64,000 nt of DNA. Source: Parapedobacter pyrenivorans (GTDB lineage Bacteria > Bacteroidota > Bacteroidia > Sphingobacteriales > Sphingobacteriaceae). The notes below the pieces were generated by a model. That model saw nothing but the letters and a program-made list of their open reading frames with translations. It was not told the DNA's origin and made no database searches. The stretch's first letter is position 1. Every line of letters starts with the position of its first letter. Shown piece after piece: positions 54,963 to 62,200 of the stretch. A program made the translations under genes and the position numbers. The stretch covers positions 1,662,718-1,726,717 of the forward strand of contig NZ_BMER01000001.1 of the NCBI RefSeq assembly GCF_014636865.1, read 5' to 3'.

Positions 54963-55379
54963 ATGGACGCGAAAAGTAATAGGATTACGATTACTCGTAT
55001 CGAGGAATTGGAATCGTTGTTAGCGGTTCGGATACTGGACCGACCAACTACAAAAGTGGTCATCCGGTTAGCTGGCCAGGATGAAGTCGAAAACCAATTG
55101 CTGGAGCACAAAATAAATCGCTATCATAATGCCTGTGGCTGTGGCGAAGGGAAATTTTTCATTGTGGTTGCCCTAGGGGCCTTTTTTATCCAAGGATTTG
55201 TTCAAAAGCACCTATTTTGGAGTTGGTACAACGCGGGAATCGCTTTTTTGTATTGCCTTGCTGGGGCCTTCATTGGCAAGGTTTGGGGCCAGCTTTATGC
55301 CTATTTTAAGTTGCGTAAAACCATTCGTGAGGCGCTGTCAAAATTGCGGCCGGACGCATTAGCATATCCAAGCGGATGA
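54963..55379 (+). CDS. Small uncharacterised membrane protein, third gene of the metalloprotease cassette
   Basis: 138 residues. A soluble N-terminal part (residues 1-56; MDAKSNRITITRIEELESLL), a Cys motif NACGCGEGK (57-65), two membrane helices (about 66-84 and 90-112: FIVVALGAFFIQGF and AGIAFLYCLAGAFIGKVWGQ), and a basic helical tail (KLRKTIREALSKLRPDAL). It begins 4 bases after the small peptide. No family recognised. The Cys motif may bind a metal or form a disulfide. Confidence 0.65.
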   Translation: MDAKSNRITITRIEELESLLAVRILDRPTTKVVIRLAGQDEVENQLLEHKINRYHNACGCGEGKFFIVVALGAFFIQGFVQKHLFWSWYNAGIAFLYCLAGAFIGKVWGQLYAYFKLRKTIREALSKLRPDALAYPSG

Positions 55380-55468
55380 TTCACAAGCAATTTCTTGTAA
55401 GTGATCATATACTTTTTTATCATCGAGAACGTTCTTTTGATTAGTTTCGCCGATTAGTTTTAACGCGG

Positions 55469-56365
55469 TTGAAAAGTTCGGTCCAGCAGTTTGTATATTT
55501 CTTGGCGGGTGTGGTATTCGCCATATTGTGGGCGTCGGCATCGGCCGCCACGAAGATTGGCTTGTTGGCTGCCCAGCCTTTCGTCATTGCGATTGCGCGT
55601 TTTACGGTAGCTTCCACGATTATGCTCGTGATTGCTCATTTGCTGATGCGGAAGAAAATACCGTCGGGAATCCGGATCTGGAAACAGCTTACTATATACG
55701 GGCTGCTGAATGTGGGGCTCTACCTCGGTCTGTATGTGTTGGCGATGCAGGAGGTTTCGGCTGGCTTAGGTACCTTGTTCGTGGCCACTAATCCCGTGCT
55801 CATCGTGCTGCTGGGTGCCCTGTGGTACAAACAGCCCGTCGGCTTGAGTACAGTGGTCAGTTTCGTCCTGTGTATCGCGGGTATGTTACTGGCGGCTTAT
55901 CCACTGTTTCAGGATAGCTATGCTACCCTCTGGGGCATCGGTATCCTTTTCATGAGTATGTTATCGTATTCTGCAGGCGCCATTTACTTTGCCCGGCAAA
56001 ATTGGGGTGATGTGCATATCCTTACCATCAATGGTTGGCAGACGTTGATCGGCGGTGTATGCCTTTTGCCATTTATGCTCTTTTTTTTCGACGGTTCAGC
56101 CAATACTTTTGATGGGCACTTTTGGGGCGCCGTGCTGTGGCTGGCCATCCCGGTTTCAATTGTTGCGGTACTCCTCTGGCTTTACCTACTCCGCGATAAT
56201 CCGGTCAAGGCATCGGCCTGGCTGTTTTTGTGCCCGATAGCCGGGTTTGGCATCGCGGCAATCCTCATGGGGGAGCCGCTTTCTTGGTATACGCTGATGG
56301 GAGTCATACTCGTCCTCGTTGGTCTGTACCTTGTGCAGCGGAGGGGGGTGAGTAGGCGAAAATGA
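55469..56365 (+). CDS. EamA/DMT-family transporter
   Basis: 298 residues from TTG 55469; no ATG is near and the homology begins at once (FLAGVVFAILWASASAATKI). Ten hydrophobic helices in two EamA repeats, with SAGLGTLFVATNPVLIVLLG and DNPVKASAWLFLCPIAGFGI as typical stretches. Such exporters move amino acids, nucleotides or sugar phosphates; the substrate is unknown. The TTG start may lower translation. Confidence 0.9.
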   Translation: MKSSVQQFVYFLAGVVFAILWASASAATKIGLLAAQPFVIAIARFTVASTIMLVIAHLLMRKKIPSGIRIWKQLTIYGLLNVGLYLGLYVLAMQEVSAGLGTLFVATNPVLIVLLGALWYKQPVGLSTVVSFVLCIAGMLLAAYPLFQDSYATLWGIGILFMSMLSYSAGAIYFARQNWGDVHILTINGWQTLIGGVCLLPFMLFFFDGSANTFDGHFWGAVLWLAIPVSIVAVLLWLYLLRDNPVKASAWLFLCPIAGFGIAAILMGEPLSWYTLMGVILVLVGLYLVQRRGVSRRK

Positions 56366-56533
56366 TACTGGGCTTTTATCGGGTAGTTTAATAGCTTTGT
56401 TGGTTAGTAACTGTGCGGTTGATCTGGATGGTGAAAGAAGCGACCGTCTTATTGGGCTTTATCATGCTGAGATTCTTGGCGCATTTTTTTTTGATAAGCC
56501 CCGCGACAAGGGAAAAAGCAAAAAATTAATCAG
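56366..56533. other. Intergenic region, nothing recognised
   Basis: 168 bases between the transporter and the DHFR-like gene. No clear terminator, promoter box or open frame that I can support. Confidence 0.3.
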
Positions 56534-57073
56534 ATGAAACGAATTGTATATTATGTTGCAAGCTCGATCGACGGGTATATTTCTGGAATAAACGATGACG
56601 TCAGTGGGTTCTTATACGACGGGAAAGGTGTAGAAAGGTATCTGGAAGACCTGAAAGCGTTCCGTACGGTCATCATGGGAAGAAGCACCTATGAGTTTGG
56701 TTACAAGTTTGGTGTGGAGGCTGGTCAGCCATCCCCGACCTATGCGCATATGATGCATTATATTTTTTCCGACAACCTGCGGTTTGAAAGCCAGAGTGAA
56801 CAGGTGGTGGTCAAAAGAATGGATATCGATGAGGTCAAACAACTAAAGGAAACTTCGGAAACAGATATCTATTTATGCGGCGGCGGAAAGCTTGCCGGCT
56901 GGCTGTTGGAAAACAAGCAATTGGACGTGTTGAAGATTAAGCTCAATCCACTAGTAATCGGAAAAGGGGTGAAGCTATTTGAAGGATTGGGTGGAAGCTA
57001 TCAACTTGAACTCATCGAAAGTAACACCTATGAAAACGGGCTGCAACTTATTTCGTATTCCATTAACTATTAA
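56534..57073 (+). CDS. Dihydrofolate-reductase-fold protein (RibD C-terminal type)
   Basis: 179 residues, single domain. Starts MKRIVYYVASSIDGYISGIN and contains TVIMGRSTYEFGYKFG and DIYLCGGGKLAGWLLE, the NADPH-site pattern of the RibD_C/DHFR-like family. True dihydrofolate reduction is unlikely; most members are uncharacterised oxidoreductases. A T-rich terminator at 57081 follows. Confidence 0.9.
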   Translation: MKRIVYYVASSIDGYISGINDDVSGFLYDGKGVERYLEDLKAFRTVIMGRSTYEFGYKFGVEAGQPSPTYAHMMHYIFSDNLRFESQSEQVVVKRMDIDEVKQLKETSETDIYLCGGGKLAGWLLENKQLDVLKIKLNPLVIGKGVKLFEGLGGSYQLELIESNTYENGLQLISYSINY

Positions 57074-57080
57074 AAGGCCC

Positions 57081-57113
57081 ATTTAGTCTACTTTTTTTGT
57101 AGACTAAATTTTT
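57081..57113 (+). terminator. Terminator after the DHFR-like gene
   Basis: 10-bp stem TTTAGTCTAC (57082-57091) with GTAGACTAAA (57099-57108), a 7-T loop, then TTTTTG. Confidence 0.8.
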
Positions 57114-57126
57114 GTTCGCATATTTG
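57097..57126 (+). promoter_or_regulatory. Candidate promoter of the DUF4395 gene, inside the terminator
   Basis: TTG at 57097-57099, 19 bases, CATATTTG at 57119-57126, one base off TAnnTTTG. It overlaps the terminator hairpin, so the elements share bases. Confidence 0.4.
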
Positions 57127-57183
57127 CATCGTGTGCGATGGGCTTGGTGGTAAGATAGGATTACGAAGAAGAAAACGAAAGTG

Positions 57184-57639
57184 ATGTTCAAACAGAACTG
57201 CACGATGATGTGTCCCGTGGATTTGACGACTGTTAACGAAAACCAAGCCCGTATAACGGCGCTGTCCGTATTCATATTGACCTTAATCTATATCCTGACA
57301 GGCTACTGGTTGTTGATTGCTTTTTTGACTATTGATTTTTTGCTGCGGGCAGCCAATCTAGGCAATTTCAGTGTGTTGAGCAGGGCCAGTGGACTACTGG
57401 CGTCTTTACTAAGCATTGGTAATAAACCAACGGACCGGGCACCCAAGCGCTTTGCGGCTATCGTGGGGTCGTTGTTTACTGCCGCCATCGCTGTACTCCA
57501 CCTTTTTTCGGTTGTATTTGTGCCTTATATTTTGGCGGATATACTAGCCATATTTGCTTTGCTGGAGGCAGTGTTCGCTTTTTGTGTCGGTTGCCATGTG
57601 TATTCGCTTATCAGGTCACTATTATCGGCAAAAAGTTAA
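57184..57639 (+). CDS. DUF4395 membrane protein
   Basis: 151 residues from ATG 57184; a GTG at 57181 and ATGs at 57205 and 57208 are alternatives. The family-typical start is CPVDLTTVNENQARITAL with the Cys pair, and the C-terminal helix holds EAVFAFCVGCHVYSLI. Four membrane helices. Function unknown; DUF4395 proteins often occur near thioredoxin or sulfur genes, and here the next gene is a sulfur amino-acid enzyme. Confidence 0.8.
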   Translation: MFKQNCTMMCPVDLTTVNENQARITALSVFILTLIYILTGYWLLIAFLTIDFLLRAANLGNFSVLSRASGLLASLLSIGNKPTDRAPKRFAAIVGSLFTAAIAVLHLFSVVFVPYILADILAIFALLEAVFAFCVGCHVYSLIRSLLSAKS

Positions 57640-57701
57640 TCCATGGCGTTTTGTATTGCCATATGGTCTACTTAACTTAGCCGTATCAAATTTCTCTTAG
57701 C

Positions 57702-58886
57702 ATGAGCCATATCGAAACTGATTTAATCCATGCGGGTAAGTCATTCAATAACACCCCGTCGGTTGTCCCCCCTATTTACCAGACGGCTACGTATTACGCC
57801 CCTGCCGATGCCGACGATTACATGGCTGCTGCCACCGAGGCAAGGTATCCCTTCTTTTACCACCGCCACGGTAACCCCGTAAGCAGCCAGACGGCCGAGC
57901 TACTGGCCGGTTTGGAAGGTACGGAGGCGGCATTGCTTACCGCCACGGGAATGGCTGCTATCAGCACGGCCGTGCTTTCCGTTGTGAAGGCGGGCGATCA
58001 TGTGGTGGCGCAGCAATCGCATTATTCCGCGGCGAGCATCTTACTGAAAGAGTTGCTTCCGCAATTCGGTATTGATGTTTCGTATTTCGATCAACACGAT
58101 AACGCATCGCTTGAAGGTTCGATACGGGATAATACGACATTGATCTATCTCGAAACCCCGTCAAACCCCAACTTGGCCGTCACGGATCTGGCTTATGTGG
58201 GTGCATTGGCCAGGCGGCTAGGTATCACCACGATTTGCGACAATACCTTTGCCAGTCCCATCAATCAGCGTCCGGCAGACTTCGGCATCGACATCGTTGT
58301 GCATAGTGCTACCAAATACCTCGGTGGCCATAGTGATCTGACCGCCGGTGTAATCTGTAGTACGCAAGAGGCCGTAAATAAAGCCTGGAAAAAATTGCTT
58401 TCGTTGGGCGGCGCGTTAGCTCCTTTTGACTCGTGGCTGTTGCTACGTGGTTTACGTACGCTTTCACTCCGGGTGCGGCAAATCAATGAAAACGCGCTGG
58501 CACTTGCTCACTGGTTTGAAAAGCATCCGCTCATCAAGCGCGTATTATACTGCGGTTTGCCTTCGCATCCGCAGTTTGAGCTCGCTAAAAAGCAAATGCA
58601 AGGTTTTACGGGCATGCTATGCGTGGAAGTGGCCGGTAAAGATGAACAGGAGCAATTTGCACGCGCGCAGACCGTATTGAACCATTTGAAAATCTTTGCC
58701 AACGCCGCCAGTTTGGGTGGAGTGGAATCGTTGGCTGTACATCCCGCCAGCATGTGGGGGTTGCATCATTCCCCAGACCAGAAGCTGAAAGCGGGGATTA
58801 ATGACGGGATGCTACGCATTTCCGTGGGTATTGAGCATGTCGAGGATTTGATTGGCGATTTCGAGCAGGCGCTGGCTGTTGTCTAG
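57702..58886 (+). CDS. Trans-sulfuration family PLP enzyme (cystathionine/methionine gamma-lyase like)
   Basis: 394 residues, full length. PLP-dependent; cleaves or joins C-S bonds of cystathionine, homocysteine or methionine. Visible: NTPSVVPPIYQTATY near 17-31, YHRHGNPVSSQTAELLAGLE, ETPSNPNL, CDNTFASP, and the PLP lysine in HSATKYLGGHSDLTAG. The exact reaction (beta- or gamma-lyase, gamma-synthase) cannot be read from sequence alone. Confidence 0.9.
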   Translation: MSHIETDLIHAGKSFNNTPSVVPPIYQTATYYAPADADDYMAAATEARYPFFYHRHGNPVSSQTAELLAGLEGTEAALLTATGMAAISTAVLSVVKAGDHVVAQQSHYSAASILLKELLPQFGIDVSYFDQHDNASLEGSIRDNTTLIYLETPSNPNLAVTDLAYVGALARRLGITTICDNTFASPINQRPADFGIDIVVHSATKYLGGHSDLTAGVICSTQEAVNKAWKKLLSLGGALAPFDSWLLLRGLRTLSLRVRQINENALALAHWFEKHPLIKRVLYCGLPSHPQFELAKKQMQGFTGMLCVEVAGKDEQEQFARAQTVLNHLKIFANAASLGGVESLAVHPASMWGLHHSPDQKLKAGINDGMLRISVGIEHVEDLIGDFEQALAVV

Positions 58887-58892
58887 TGCCTG

Positions 58893-58923
58893 TTGTCTCT
58901 AGTCTAAAAAAACACTATTTTAG
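58893..58923 (+). promoter_or_regulatory. Candidate promoter of the kdgK-eda pair
   Basis: TTG at 58893-58895, 20 bases, TATTTTAG at 58916-58923, two bases off TAnnTTTG. The start codon at 58930 follows after 6 bases, so a leaderless or near-leaderless mRNA is implied if it is real. Confidence 0.35.
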
Positions 58924-58929
58924 CGCCCC

Positions 58930-59922
58930 ATGACTAAACACAAAATACTTTCGTTCGGGGAGTTGCTGTTGCGGCTAAGTTCGTCAGGAGATTCTTTTTT
59001 GGGCACAGACGCCGAGGTGGCGGTCTTCCCGGGTGGTTCTGAGGCCAATGTAGCGGCATCGTTGGGCCAATGGAATGTACCGTGCAGTTACCTGAGCCGG
59101 GTGCCCGATAATGAATTGGTCTCCCAAGCCTTATCAACATTGGAAAGCTTAGGCGTGGATACCTCACCATCGTTGCTGGAAGGGGATCGGTTGGGCCTTT
59201 ACTTCCTGTTATCGGCCAATGGCCTTACCAAGGGCGAAGTGGTGTATGACCGGAAGTATTCGGCGTTCAGTCAATTGCAACCCGGCACCATCGATTGGGA
59301 TGCGGTATTGGAAAACTATACGTGGTTTCATTGGAGCGCGCTCACGCCCGCGCTAAGTGAGCCGCTGGCATCGGTTTGCCAAGAGGCATTGGAGTCAGCG
59401 CAGCGCAACGGACTGACGATATCGGTAGATCTCAACTATCGCAATAAACTCTGGAACTATGGAAAGCAACCCATCGAATTGATGCCGGACTTGCTGAAAT
59501 ATTGTGATGTGGTCATGGGCAATATCTGGGCGGCCAATAAGATGCTCGGTACTGCCGTATTGGAGACGTTGGGAAGGGATACCACACCCGATACCTATTT
59601 TGAACACGCGAAGGAATCCGCTTTGGAAGTCTTTGGGTTATTGCCGCGGTGCAAGCATATTGCCTATACCTTCCGTTTTATGGATTCGGCCACGCATAAT
59701 CTCCTGTATGGAACGTATCATACGAAAGAAGGGGATTTTATTTCGGCTATTAATGAAACCAATGGCGTGATAGACCGTATTGGCAGTGGTGATGCGTTTA
59801 TGGCCGGACTAATCTATGCATTGGCCAATGATAAAGGCGGACAGGAGACCATCGATACCGCTACTGCGGCTGGGTTTAAAAAACTGTTTGTGAAAGGGGA
59901 TTTCGGTAACGGGAGTATGTAA
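58930..59922 (+). CDS. kdgK: PfkB-family sugar kinase, probable 2-keto-3-deoxygluconate kinase
   Basis: 330 residues. PfkB pattern: VAVFPGGSEANVAASLGQWN near 31-50 and the catalytic GVIDRIGSGDAFMAGLIYAL near 275-295 with the GAGD-like Asp. Substrate is inferred from the next gene, a KDPG aldolase: KDG to KDPG, the step that feeds uronate breakdown (pectin, alginate) into central metabolism. The gap to eda is 18 bases. The start codon is only 6 bases after the putative promoter box. Confidence 0.85.
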   Translation: MTKHKILSFGELLLRLSSSGDSFLGTDAEVAVFPGGSEANVAASLGQWNVPCSYLSRVPDNELVSQALSTLESLGVDTSPSLLEGDRLGLYFLLSANGLTKGEVVYDRKYSAFSQLQPGTIDWDAVLENYTWFHWSALTPALSEPLASVCQEALESAQRNGLTISVDLNYRNKLWNYGKQPIELMPDLLKYCDVVMGNIWAANKMLGTAVLETLGRDTTPDTYFEHAKESALEVFGLLPRCKHIAYTFRFMDSATHNLLYGTYHTKEGDFISAINETNGVIDRIGSGDAFMAGLIYALANDKGGQETIDTATAAGFKKLFVKGDFGNGSM

Positions 59923-59940
59923 TGCTTAACGCAACAGCTG

Positions 59941-60582
59941 ATGAAAAAAACACTTGACCATATCTTGAAGTACCCGGTGCTGCCGGTGTATTACCACGAT
60001 GATATCCAAACGTGTACGGAAGTGGTGAATGCCTGCTACCAAGGCGGAATCCGTGTCTTTGAGTTTGTAAACCGCGGCGATAAGGCGCCGGAAAACTTCG
60101 CGCAATTGCTGGCGTACCAAAGAAAATACTGGCCCGATTTATTGCTGGGTATCGGCACGATCAAAACTGCGGCAATGGCTGCCGCATATACGGAAATCGG
60201 AGCGGAGTTCATCGTGAGTCCGGTAGTAAAGGAGGAAATCGCCGATATCACGCTCAAGAAGCGTATCCTTTGGGTACCGGGATGCATGACACCCACCGAA
60301 ATCAGTATGGCTGAAGACCTCGGTGCGCCTTTGGTAAAGCTTTTTCCGGGTGATACGCTGGGTACCGGATTTCTCAAATCGATTAAACCACTATTTCCCA
60401 CCATGCGATTTATGCCAACAGGTGGGGTAAATCCAACGGAGGAAAGTATTTCGGGATGGTTTGATGCTGGCGTGAGTGCGGTGGGGCTGGGTTCCAAATT
60501 ATTTGCCAAACCTGAGGGCGCTACTGGATACGGATGGTTAGCTGATCGCGCCAAAGAACTGATGGGTTGGGTTAACGCCTAG
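59941..60582 (+). CDS. eda: KDPG / 4-hydroxy-2-oxoglutarate aldolase
   Basis: 213 residues. Splits 2-keto-3-deoxy-6-phosphogluconate to pyruvate and glyceraldehyde-3-phosphate. The Schiff-base Lys is in APLVKLFPGDTLG; RVFEFVNRGDKAP, LLGIGTIKT and FMPTGGVNPTEESI are the other family marks. Paired with the kinase upstream. It ends 10 bases before the convergent iron-uptake operon without a visible terminator. Confidence 0.93.
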   Translation: MKKTLDHILKYPVLPVYYHDDIQTCTEVVNACYQGGIRVFEFVNRGDKAPENFAQLLAYQRKYWPDLLLGIGTIKTAAMAAAYTEIGAEFIVSPVVKEEIADITLKKRILWVPGCMTPTEISMAEDLGAPLVKLFPGDTLGTGFLKSIKPLFPTMRFMPTGGVNPTEESISGWFDAGVSAVGLGSKLFAKPEGATGYGWLADRAKELMGWVNA

Positions 60583-60592
60583 GTCGCTTGGC

Positions 60593-60841
60593 TTACCACC
60601 AGTATGTCAGTATCAGCAAATAAGCTGTAATTGAACACACTAAGAAGCCGCTGTTTTTTAATGCCAGCGCGAAGGTCAGTGCCACAAGAACGGCAGTAAG
60701 GGCAATGAGGTGCCAGAGACTAATCCAACTATTAGTGGAATAGGCATAGATGACGTGTACCGCACAGAAGTTGAGTACGAAGAGTGCCGCAGGTACGAGG
60801 TAACGCTCGATGACTTGGGATTTCTGCGTCCTTTTTTTCAT
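60593..60841 (-). CDS. Small membrane protein, last gene of the iron-uptake operon
   Basis: 82 residues: a basic start (MKKRTQKSQVIERYLVPAAL) and three hydrophobic stretches (LFVLNFCAVHVIYAYS, LWHLIALTAVLVALTFALAL, FLVCSITAYLLILTYWW). It overlaps the PepSY gene by 4 bases, so it is translated from the same mRNA. No family recognised; such small proteins often follow PepSY genes. Confidence 0.6.
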   Translation of the reverse strand: MKKRTQKSQVIERYLVPAALFVLNFCAVHVIYAYSTNSWISLWHLIALTAVLVALTFALALKNSGFLVCSITAYLLILTYWW

Positions 60842-62190
60842 TTTCGTGCCAATATTGCCCGGCGTTTCCGCCGATAGCTACCCATGAGATACTTTGCGAG
60901 TGCATAACCAACGAAGGCCGCTAATAATACATTGATAATGATACCGGCTACCAAGGAAGCTTCTGCATAGCCGATAAATAAACTGATCTGGGCAATGCCG
61001 ACTAAAAAAAGGAGAATAAGCACACTGTATGCGAAAGCGATTTTCCCAGGAGCAGCTTTATTGGCCTTTTTCTTTTTCTTTCGGCAGAGGAAGACGATAA
61101 ATCCACTGAGCGACAGAAATCCACTGGTCAACCCAAGCAGCGCATACAATGCCTTAAGCATCAGTCCGCCGAAATCGCCGAAGTGCAGGGCCTCCTGTAC
61201 GTAATAAAACTTGTGACCAAAGGGTTGTTCGCGGACATCATATTTGAAAACCGCTGTATGGTCTGTTTTAGACAGTACCAACGTATTGATATCACGTTCA
61301 TAGATCGACCCTGGGATATTACCTCTTACCATTACGGTGCCCGATCCGTTGGTAGAAGGAGTAATGTACCGCGGCTGCAATTCGGGAAATTCCTTTTCGG
61401 TTGCGTTGAGGATACCTTGCCAATCAACGGTCAATGCGCGGTCATTGGCTGGTTCCAACACGATAGCGGCTTTATAGGGATTAGGTGTCGTGATATCAAG
61501 CCATCGCATCAGCCAGGGTTGTAACCCCAGCCATGCTCCGGTCAGCGCGATGACCAAATTGAAAGCGAGCGCGCTGATGCCCAAAAGCTTGTGCCAATCG
61601 GCCATGTGGATGCGCATGTTCACACTTTTTCTGAGGTTGGGCCAAGCCTGTCTTTTCATGAAGTTGCCGTAAATGAGCAATCCAGTAAGGGCCACCACAG
61701 CGAGGGCGATTCCTCCAATGCCCACCAACTGACGGCCCCAATACCCCTCATAGAGCCTAACATGCATTTGACGCAGGTAATTCGCTAGCGAATTTTGGTG
61801 ATCGCGTTGCCCTATAATGTAATCGCTACCCGCATCGATGAAAAAGTCATAGCGTTTCAGGTCGCCACCCTCAGGACGGATTATCAGGTCGACTTTAACG
61901 GCTTGGCCTGGGTGGTCCGGTAGGCTGATCGCCAGGGAGCTGTAATCTGGATACCGGCGAACGAGTGAATCGATCGACTTGCTGAATTGCGGCATTCCGG
62001 TTGGCGATGTCGTGGAAACGGCATCGTAATGATGTTTTAGGATGAGCGCGTCAATTTCCGGAATGAAAACGGCAACGGCACCGGTAAGGCTGAGTACGCC
62101 GATGAGGATACCCGTGTAGACACCCACCCAATGGTGAAGCCGCCAGAAAAATTTCTTGCCGTTTTCAGCCTTATCGCCCCGTTTTGACAT
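60838..62190 (-). CDS. PepSY-associated transmembrane protein, probable siderophore or ferric reductase partner
   Basis: 450 residues. Four membrane helices (about 20-40, 145-165, 200-220, 355-375) and PepSY-type domains between them. HHWVGVYTGILIGVLSLTGA, HMADWHKLLGISALAFNL and HFGDFGGLMLKALYALLGL hold His residues that could bind haem. It lies 10 bases behind the siderophore receptor and is probably the inner-membrane reductase part of the uptake system. The reductase role is inference. Confidence 0.85.
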   Translation of the reverse strand: MSKRGDKAENGKKFFWRLHHWVGVYTGILIGVLSLTGAVAVFIPEIDALILKHHYDAVSTTSPTGMPQFSKSIDSLVRRYPDYSSLAISLPDHPGQAVKVDLIIRPEGGDLKRYDFFIDAGSDYIIGQRDHQNSLANYLRQMHVRLYEGYWGRQLVGIGGIALAVVALTGLLIYGNFMKRQAWPNLRKSVNMRIHMADWHKLLGISALAFNLVIALTGAWLGLQPWLMRWLDITTPNPYKAAIVLEPANDRALTVDWQGILNATEKEFPELQPRYITPSTNGSGTVMVRGNIPGSIYERDINTLVLSKTDHTAVFKYDVREQPFGHKFYYVQEALHFGDFGGLMLKALYALLGLTSGFLSLSGFIVFLCRKKKKKANKAAPGKIAFAYSVLILLFLVGIAQISLFIGYAEASLVAGIIINVLLAAFVGYALAKYLMGSYRRKRRAILARK

Positions 62191-62200
62191 CCACCGTTGT

